The position numbers and the translations under genes were made by a program. Source: Branchiostoma floridae (taxonomy: Eukaryota; Chordata; Leptocardii; Amphioxiformes; Branchiostomatidae). From it: a stretch of DNA of 46,670 nucleotides. How positions within the stretch are numbered: the stretch's first letter is position 1; every line of letters starts with the position of its first letter. Below are positions 22,008 through 31,800 of this stretch, piece by piece. The stretch is taken from NCBI RefSeq assembly GCF_000003815.2, contig NW_023365716.1, forward strand, positions 735,876 to 782,545, given 5' to 3'. A model generated the notes under the pieces. The model did not search any database and had not been told where the DNA came from. It saw nothing but the letters and a program-made list of their open reading frames with translations.

Positions 22008-22850
22008 CTATAGCACTTTGTGGTCAAAACTTACACTCCCATCTAGCCCTGGCTGAGCTGCTACAACAAGCAGGTCCTCATCAGATATCTCACAACTGTC
22101 AACAGTTGTTTGTATTTTCCTTCGGTCATTGTCATGGCAACGCTGCACAGAAACTGTGTGGCTGTCAACATTTGAGGCTTTCCCTGAATGGTTGCCATGG
22201 CAACCCTGCGTCGCAGTCAGAAGGTCTTCATCAGAAACTTCACACTTGTCAACTGTTGTTTGTAATTTACTGGAATTGTTGTCGTGGTAATGTCGCTGTG
22301 CCCCAACAACTGTTTTTGTATTTGTGAAATCGTTGCCATGGCAACAATTTGCAGCTAGAAGTAAGTCAGTATCAGAAACGTCAACATTGTCAACAGTTGT
22401 TTTTCTTCTCCTTAAATTGTTGTCATGACAACGGCCCTGTGCCCTAATGTCACCAGTTATTTCTGTTTTCCTTATATTATTTCCATGGCAACCATTTGCA
22501 GCTAGAAGTAAGTCATTGTCGGAAATGTCCCAGTCGTATGCAGTCGTTGTGACAGCCTGAGACTTGTCATTACGTTTGCCTGCTGTCTTGAGATCCCAAG
22601 AATTGCCTTCACGTTTGGCTGCCGTCGTCATCGCCAAGTCGCTGGCAGCCAGCAAGTCTTGGTCGGAAGGCTCACACTGGTCAGCATCCCAAGATGTCTT
22701 GACTGCCCCGCAAGACCGGTCCTGAGACACTTCAGGGGGTTCTTGCCTGTCTGAGGCCCAAGACGTTACATCTGAGTCTGTCTCTGCTTCCTGAGATGAA
22801 AGCGCAGACAGCAAGTCTTCGTCCTCCACTCCTGAGTCCCAGAGTTGGTC
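22008..22850 (-). CDS. PRIMPOL: PRIMPOL terminal exon, expanded acidic tail
   Basis: Acceptor CCAACCATCAG, phase 0, then DQLWDSGVEDEDLLSALSS and a 280-residue tail to the stop at 22008. The opening resembles the RPA-binding motif A of vertebrate PrimPol (WDNG-DD-like). Acidic-hydrophobic motifs recur: VEDEDLLSAL, PSDQDLLAAS, ISDNDLLLAA, VSDTDLLLAA, VSDEDLLTAT and ISDEDLLVVA. The last three or four sit in a 47-50 residue repeat that also has CHGN and CHDN. The vertebrate tail after the zinc site is far shorter. Interaction with RPA70 is inferred. Confidence 0.85.
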   Translation of the reverse strand, partial: DQLWDSGVEDEDLLSALSSQEAETDSDVTSWASDRQEPPEVSQDRSCGAVKTSWDADQCEPSDQDLLAASDLAMTTAAKREGNSWDLKTAGKRNDKSQAVTTTAYDWDISDNDLLLAANGCHGNNIRKTEITGDIRAQGRCHDNNLRRRKTTVDNVDVSDTDLLLAANCCHGNDFTNTKTVVGAQRHYHDNNSSKLQTTVDKCEVSDEDLLTATQGCHGNHSGKASNVDSHTVSVQRCHDNDRRKIQTTVDSCEISDEDLLVVAAQPGLDGSVSFDHKVL

Positions 22851-25800
22851 CTGATGGTTGGGAGTCAGGAATTGTTCATTAGTCAGGGGTAAGAACTTGT
22901 AATACAGCAGAATCTAACAGGAACTCTCACAGACTTCTTTCTTCAAAATGCTAAACAACTTAACGTCATAGTTTGGTGTCTTAAGACTTTTATATCATGC
23001 TTTTGTTCCTGAAAACTGCCTGACATACAGGTAGGCATAAGAAACCGACTCACCTCTTCCAGAATAAATGCAGGCAGCACCTCTGCTGGAAGGGGCCTAT
23101 CTGGGGAGGTATGGATATTACAGGAAACAAAGTTAGTTTTCACTTGAATGTACAATGCCTGCAAAACTTCAAACTAGCACTGTTTATAACTAAATTGGCA
23201 TGATCTATTACCAGACTTACAGAAAACTTACAATTGGTGAAAACTTTTGTGCTCTTGTTGATATTCTAAAGATTATAGCGGATCCATGCAAAAGACCTCT
23301 GCAACAGACCTGAGTCAGCTTATAGACATGTCCAAAGGAGGCTATATATATAAAGCAAAGGTTATAAAATGATGAAATACATGTGTGCATAATTTGGAAC
23401 ACACCAACACACACACATACAAAACCAAACATGCACACATAGACAAGCCAAAAGCAATCCCTTTTTCATAGATGAGTTGATAAGTAACAAGGATATAAAG
23501 GTGTTTTACCAGGAGACTTGTAGTTCTGTGCCCTACAGACGGGGTCGTGACATTTCTGGTACAACACCTGCCGTTTCAGGTCTGCTACAAACCTACACAG
23601 GAAAGACATCAGTGAATAGTTAAATCACATTGGTACATCACTGAATAACATCTAGTTCTGTCCTCATCCCTCTTCTGCAGGGCAACACTAACTAATGCCA
23701 AATAGCAGTTACTCAAGAAACTGAATATGACGAGAAACGGTCAGATGCAGCATCCATTACCTTTTGACAGTGACACTAACAAAAATCATATCCAGTTGCT
23801 TAAGTGCTATTTGGCATAGTACATATTTTATTACCAGAATATCCAACCTTTATCAAAGTGTGGTCAGGTGACAATATACGGCTTACTATATGTCATGCAA
23901 AAAAAAAATGTTAACACCACCTACATGACAATTACCGGTGCAATGGCCTAGTGGGTAGAGTGCTCGCCTTGCATTCGGTAGGTCGTGAGCTCGATCCCTA
24001 GCCAAGTCATACCAAAGACTTTAAAAATGGTACATGCTGCTTTCTCTGCTTAGCACTCGGCATTTGGGAAAGAGTATGGAAGTTGAACACACACCACTAC
24101 CAGTGGACTAGCCCCCTGCTGTAGTGATTGCGTTGTGTGTGGCCCAGGCTAAGAAACAGAGATGCGCACCGCCCTATGCGCCATCAGGCGTGGGAAGGGT
24201 TTAACTTTTAACCTACATGACATGGTTGCTCCTGTGTGCCCGCCCGATGTTCTCACACCAGCGGTTGTGCACGATGTCATACATCAGGACCTCCCCCTGG
24301 GAGAAGTACGTCCACTGGCGGATCCCCCCATGCACGCCCCCTCTGCTTGCCTGCAGTACCACGTAGGCATCCACCTCAGGATAGGGGGAGCTGCTGCAAC
24401 CTGACAGCTGATCTGTAAATGTGTGACGAAGATTTATTTAGAAGTGCTTCCACTGCCGGATCCCCCCATACACGCCCTCCCTGCAGTACCACGTAGGCAT
24501 CCACCCCAGGGTAGGGGGAGCTGCTGCAACCCGACAGCTGATCTGTAAATGTGTGAGGAAGATTAATTTAGAAGTGCTTCCACTGCCGGATACCCCCATA
24601 CACACCCTCCCTGCTCGCCTGCAGTACCACGTAGGCATCCACCTCAGGGTAGGGGGAGCTGCTGCAACCCGACAGCTGGCCTGTGGCTGTGTAAATGTGG
24701 AAGAAAGGTTTATTGAGAAGTATGTCCACTGCTGGATCCCCCCATGCACACCCTCCCTGCTCGCCTGCAGTACCACGTAGGCATCCACCTCAGGGTAGGG
24801 GGAGCTGCTGCAACCCGACAGCTGATCTGTAACTGTGTGAGGAAGATTTATTTAGAAGTGCTTCCACTGGCGGATCCCCCCATACACACCCTCCCTGCTC
24901 GCCTGCAGTACCACGTAGGCATCCACCTCAGGGTAGGGGGAGCTGCTGCAACCCGACAGCTGATCTGTAACTGTGTGAGGAAGATTTATTTAGAAGTGCT
25001 TCCACTGGCGGATCCCCCCATACACACCCTCCCTGCAGTACCACGTAGGCATCCACCTCAGGGTAGGGGGAGCTGCTGCAACCCGACAGCTGATCTGTAA
25101 CTGTGTGAGGAAGATTTATTTAGAAGTGCGTCCACTGCCGGATCTCCCCATACACGCCCTCCCTGCAGTACCACGTAGGCATCCACCTCAGGGTAGGGGG
25201 AGCTGCTGTAACCCGACAGCTGATCTGTAACTGTGTGTGGAAGATTTATTTAGAAGTGCTTCCACTGCCGGATCCCCCCATGCACACCCTCCCTGCTCAC
25301 CTGCAGTACCACATAGGCATCCACCTCGGGGTAGGGGGAGCTGCTGCAACCTGATAGCTGATCTGTAGCTGTGTAGGGAAGCAAAACACTTGAGTTATGG
25401 ACATATATGCATGCAGTGGTAAAGAATTTTTAGTAGTAGATAGCTCTCGGGGCTGAGAGTAAGTGGTGTAGACCTGAGCAAAAAAAACAAGGCATGAAAT
25501 TAATTTTTTTGTGAATAGCTGCTGTAATTTTTGTGAATAGCTACAGTGAAGCCTGTGAATAGCTGCAGTTACATTGTAATTAGCTGCAGTGAGGTTTGTT
25601 CCCATGGGGTTGGATGTGTGAATCGGCCGGTTTCCATAGTGATACAGAATCCTGAACTTCTTATAGTTTGAACAGGTTTTCATAGTGATAAAAAATCCTA
25701 ATGGTAGTTATGGGAATTGTTATCTTGAGTTAGAAGTGAACGGCCACAAACTCTGGGGAAGGAGACCTGATCAGTCCTGGCCAGACAGCGAGAAATTGTG

Positions 25801-28800
25801 TTACACATTGAACAGAAATAGACTGTACCGTCCCTAGTTGTGCTGTCCCGCCCTCTACTGTTGTCCCCACTCTCATGGCTGGTTCTGACTCTGCCAGACG
25901 AACTGTTGCCTTCCTCACACCGTAACACTCTCAGTTCGGGGGAAAACCTGGAGAAGGCGGCAGAATACACAGGTCAGATAACTAGCTTGAAGAAATCAGC
26001 AAATGATGGTGCTTTTGTATCAAGATCTCATTTATTACTATTATTATTAATATAATAATACATTTCTGTTTTTTTATGCAGCATAGGAATGCTCAGTTGG
26101 TACACACATTACAGGCGTACCAACATCATGGAAAGAACTGCGGTGTGATACCCTCTGTCTCACCTCACATTGCTAACGAGGGATTCCAGGAAGACCTGTT
26201 TGTCCCAGCATGCCTTGCTCCCCTCCCAGCATGCCTTGCTCTCCTCCCAGGATACCTTGCCCCCCTCCCGTAGTTTGTACTTGCACTGTGGAGCGACCAG
26301 CAGAGGCGCACGCCTGCCCAGCTTCGTGCTCTGGTACAGGCGGAAGTTCCTGTTCTTCGTGTACACACCTGCAGAGGGTAAACAACAACAACAATCTCTG
26401 TAAACAAGAACGTCTGTAAACAACACAGATTTTTAAAACTTACATATTCTGCTGAGGCTCTCATCCGTATGATGGGAACTGTGTGACCTAGTTGTAGTGG
26501 TGATAGTAGTAGTAGTAGTAGTAGTAGTATCCAGTAGTAGTAGTTGTAGTAGTAGTAGTAGTAGTAGTATCCAGCAGTAGTAAAAAGTACAACCTGAACT
26601 GTCCTAACACATTATACCAGCCAAGATTTCCTAGGTCCCTTGACCTCGATTGCCTGACAATTTCAATTTGGTGATGGACTTGATACAGCCATTGGATCTT
26701 TCAACATGTAAATAAAACATCCCTGCAACAGGCTTGGACAAGTTTTCTTAAGTCAACTTGTACTAGTATTGGGCAAGTGCATAAAATAATACTTGCCCAA
26801 ACCAACTTTTCACTTGCCCGATATTCAAAATTTGCAGTGAACTGGGGAAAAACAACAAAAACATCAGCACATGCAACCAACGAGAAATTTGGTGGGGAGT
26901 AAGGGGGACGCACTCCTGGAAAATTCTTACATGCCCGATCGGGCAAGTGGGGTAGGACACATGCTTGTCTGAATGGCACTTTCACTTGCCCTGGACAATC
27001 AGACTTTTGGACTTGTCCAACCCTGCTGACACCAGCCTTACCTGCATCTATAAACAGAACTCTCTCCCCATCCTTGTTCTTCACAACCATTGAACAGTTT
27101 CACAAGAAATGAAATAATACAAAAAGACCCTGTTTTTCTTGTCTAGTTTTCACAGCATCATTCACAGGCACTTGGATAAGCCAGGATTACCATAATATCC
27201 ATCAACCGACCAAGCTACTTGTCAGGATCAACCTCCAAATAACATTTTTTATCATCTTGAAATCAACTGCATTATATACCTGAAGTCTACATAAAAACTC
27301 TGTCCACTGTTTTTAATGGTTCTGTCATCATTAAAGACAACAGGTCACTTTGTCCAAGTTTGTTTAGTCACACAGCCCTACCCTTTAACCTGCTTTTTTT
27401 TAATGTACTTTTATGTTCACTGTTTTCACGGTGATGACTGTAACATGAACTTATCATTACCGATAACAAATAATATAAGAGACTTTTTCATGTGCACCTG
27501 CTGCCACCGTGAACATTTGGTTCCGAGAACAAGTTAAATTTTCTCAGACCGTGAAAGTTTGGTACAGAGAAGACAAAGTGAATTACAGTACTTTGTCCAA
27601 GTTTGTTTAGTCACACAGCCCTACCCTTTAACCATGCTCACCTGCATCTATGAACAGCACCCTCTCCCCAGCCTTGTTCTTTACCACCAGCTGGTCCAGT
27701 CCTGGCACTGCCTGTCTCAGCTCCTGCAGTTCTGTGTCACCTGCCAGGGGGCTCTGCTGCTTAGTACACTGGTCCAACCCTGGCACTGCCTCCCTCAGCT
27801 CCTGCAGTTCTGTGTCACCTGTCAGGTGTCTCTGCTGCTCAGTACACAGGTCCAACCCTGGCACTGCCTCCCTCAGCTCCTGCAGTTCTGCATCACCTGC
27901 CAGGGGGCTCTGCTGCTCAGTACACAGGTCCAACCCTGGGACTGCCTCCCTCAGCTCCTGCAGTTCTGCATCACCTGCCAGGGGGCTCTGCTGCTCAGTA
28001 CACAGGTGCAGCTTCTCACACATCTGGTGTACAAAGTTGCCTGAAGAGAAGGGAAAGTTTCTTCAAGTCAAATTGATTTTGTCTCTCTTTATTCAATTGA
28101 ACAATCCCCAAAACACTTTTATTGCAATAATGGCAATCATTTTCCAACCGACAATAGTGTTCTAGTCAGCTTTATTTTACTTGTCATCAGTGACAAAAAG
28201 ATCCTGCTACACAGAATCTTAAACACTTTCCTCTTTGTATTCAAATTTCTATATCTGCAATGCCGAATGATTTTTCAATGCTGATGGAATGTTTCTTAAT
28301 TTTTTCTATCATATACAGCAAAATTTTATCAAATGTTGGAACACAGGTTCTGGCATGAGCCCTGGTACTTTCTGTGCTTCGGGAATTTCTTCCATACCAG
28401 CACAGGTGGAAAATAACAAACTCTGAAACACAGTGCAGGTGTATCACGCTAGGAGGAGGTTTACTGGTAAATCAGTACTGTAACATACAAGGAAACAAAC
28501 AAATAAACTAACAAGCACACCTGCATGAATGTTGTCCTGAAAGGCAGCTCCAGGCAGGTGGAAAATCAGATGGTGACTGAACTTTTCCTCCGTGCTGAAA
28601 ACAAACAGATATACAGTATCAATAAGGGTTGATGATCGTCCATGAGAGAGTTTTCATGAGCGTTTTGTCATGAATCGTGCAAACTACGTTCAAATCCACA
28701 TTACCGGTATCTATGTCCAATAAAGGTCCCCCTTACCAAAATGCAGTGAGTTGGATTTTTTTAGAAATTTGTTACGGAGAACGCAGCATCATATGTTACA

Positions 28801-31800
28801 TGCTACCTGTGTTATTATCTAAGTCCTGTGGTATGAGCTGGTTGGGGATTGAACTCACCACCTACTAGTAGTACTGGCTGTAAGATGAACACTCAGATAA
28901 GGTATTGCTGAAGAGAAGACCATAAAATCTTAAAATGTACCAATTTCCCTATATAAAGATGGAAACTTAACATTTTGATGCAATTTTCCTTATTCATGAA
29001 ATTAAAAAAAGGCAAGTACATGACCAGCGTGCAAAATACCCACTTGCACACTTGCACATTGCAACCACTTTTTGCTTTGTGCAACTTACTTCTAAACTCT
29101 GGTTGCACAGGGTGCAACTTAAGATTTTGAGCCTCAGAACTCGATTTTGTTGTCAATTTACTTGGAAGAAATAAATAGACCGAGGCAGCTCTGTTTCATA
29201 TTAGCCAAGCATGTATGTATTGTACCCCTTTTTCAGAAATTATTGAATTGTAGGTGGTGCAACTTGAAATTCAGTTGTGCAACCTAGTTTTTGGCCCAGG
29301 TTGCACACTGTGCAACCTGGCTCAGAAAAGTACACTACATGACTGTCACTTTTTAAACATTCAGATAGGACAAACTGCCCTGACCTTGACTCCAAGTCAA
29401 GGACATGATCCTCCGTACAGGTGAGGTTGTATTTCTTCTTCAGGAGCCACCACACACACTGCAGGAAAGAGAAGACGTCCTAGTTTAGACAGTATGGTAG
29501 CATGCGTAGTCCAGTGGTTAGCAGCCCTGCCTCTGGAACTAGAAGCCGTGAGTTTGATTCCTGCTATGTCACTCACCCGACATTCACGCTACTTTGCAGT
29601 CCTTAGGAAGGGATGTTAAGTTGTGGTCCACTGTTCATTGTGCTTGTTGAAAAGAGCGAGGGGAATTTCCCCGGTACAATGAACCTGTAAATACTGTAGA
29701 GCATCTGTCACATAAACAGTGGAAGAGTGCCTCTTCAGTGAGCTAACCTGGTTGGAGGTCACTTTCCCTTTTCCAAGTTTCTGCACTGTAGAGTTGGTTC
29801 CACTAGGTTAATAAGGAAAACTTGCATCTACTTTCTATGCTGGTATCACACCAACGTTTTGGAGTCTATTGCAGTTTTAAAACCTATGAAACACCCATAG
29901 CATTAGGAAGTTGAACTTTGACCCACCCTGATGAGAGTTTGGACCATGGCGACCCCGTCTGACCCCGGGTTCACGACCTTGCTGAACTCAAGGTCAAAGT
30001 ACAGGTGACAGGTCGCGCCCTCTGGGATGACCTCGTAGAAGTGGCCGTCCATATTTGGGTGGAGAACACTGGGGGAATAGTAAAATTATTTCAATTATGT
30101 CATGACTTTAATTTCTCTGTTAGTATCTGATAAATTAAGGAAAAAGTGTTTATGAAAAAATGTTACAGAAAGTAATGAGAAACTGGTACATCAATGACTG
30201 TTAGACATGTAGATTATAGAATTCATCAAATAGCAGTTACTCAAGCAACTAGAAAAAATGCTTTTGAAGAAATGTTACAATGAATGAATGAATGAAAGAA
30301 TGAATCAACCAATCAATGAAATTTTCTTGCATTTTTTCGCACAGCCCTTGTGGGCTGACACCAAAATGACATGATAAATGATACAGCAAGAGGACAAAGG
30401 TACTTAATAATAATTGCTTACATACTAACTTTACAGGGCTGCAGGTGAACTGTATATACAACTGTAACATACTACCGACCAGGGCTCTAGCCAGCGTCTG
30501 TTTTTCCGACATTTGACGGAAATTTGCTGCGTGTGACGGAAAAATTATAAAACCAATCCGTCAACCTTGACGGACAAAAATACTTGGTGGAAGCTACAGT
30601 CGGCTTAGGGTCGTCCACGGCCGTAAAAGCCACAAACTGTTTGTTTTGCTATTGTTATTATTGTTGACGAAGTGTGTTGGTGCCCTTTCGCATACGATCA
30701 TCTCATTAAAAACCTGTTTTTCAAGGTCTCAGTTCAGTCCTTCTAGCTCCTGGAATAGTGTTTTCACGACAATGGGAATCGGCTGACGGAAAAAAATATC
30801 GACCTGGCTAGAGCCCTGCTACAGACGGACAGGCAAAAAACATGTTTGAAAAGAAAGTCCTGAGAACCCTACCTGTACATGTCCCAGAACTGCTCGTACG
30901 TGGTGACCAGATATCTCCTCTGACCGTTCTCACTCTCCCCCTCCACTTCACACGCAAACACATGGACATCCTGGGTAACAACAGGTTAACACATGGACAT
31001 CCTGGGGTAACAACAGGTTAACACATGGACATCCTAGGTAACAATTGGACATCCTAGGTAACAACAGGTTAACACATGGACATCCTGGGGTAACAACAGG
31101 TTAACACATGGACATCCTAGGTAACAATTGGACATCCTAGGTAACAACAGGTTAACACATGGACATCCTGGGTAACAACAGGTTAACACATGGACATCCT
31201 GGGTAACAACAGGTTAACACATGGACATCCTAGGTAAAAACAGGTTAACACATGGACATCCTAGGTAAAAACAGGTTAACACATGGACATCCTAGGTAAA
31301 AACAGGTTAGCACATGGACATCCTAGGTAACAACAGGTTAACACATGGACATCCTGGGGTAACAACAGGTTAACACATGGACATCCTGGGGTAACAACAG
31401 GTTAACACATGGACATCCTGGGTAACAACAGGTTAACACATGGACATCCTGGGGTAACAACAGGTTAACACATGGACATCCTGGGGTAACAACAGGTTAA
31501 CACATGGACATCCTGGGGTAACAACAGGTTAACACATGGACATCCTGGGGTAACAACAGGTTAACACATGGACATCCTGGGGTAACAACAGGTTATAAAT
31601 AATTTAACACATGGACATCCTGGGGTAACAACAGGTTAACACATGGACATCCTGGGTAACAACAGGTTAACACATGGACATCCTGGGGTAACAACAGGTT
31701 AACACATGGACATCCTGGGGTAACAACAGGTTAACACATGGACATCCTGGGGTAACAACAGGTTAACACATGGACATCCTGGGGTAACAACAGGTTAACA

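Noticed and set aside
24162-25100. Plus-strand frames of up to 118 residues in the repeat array
   Set aside because: They are antisense shadows of the repeated PRIMPOL exon start.
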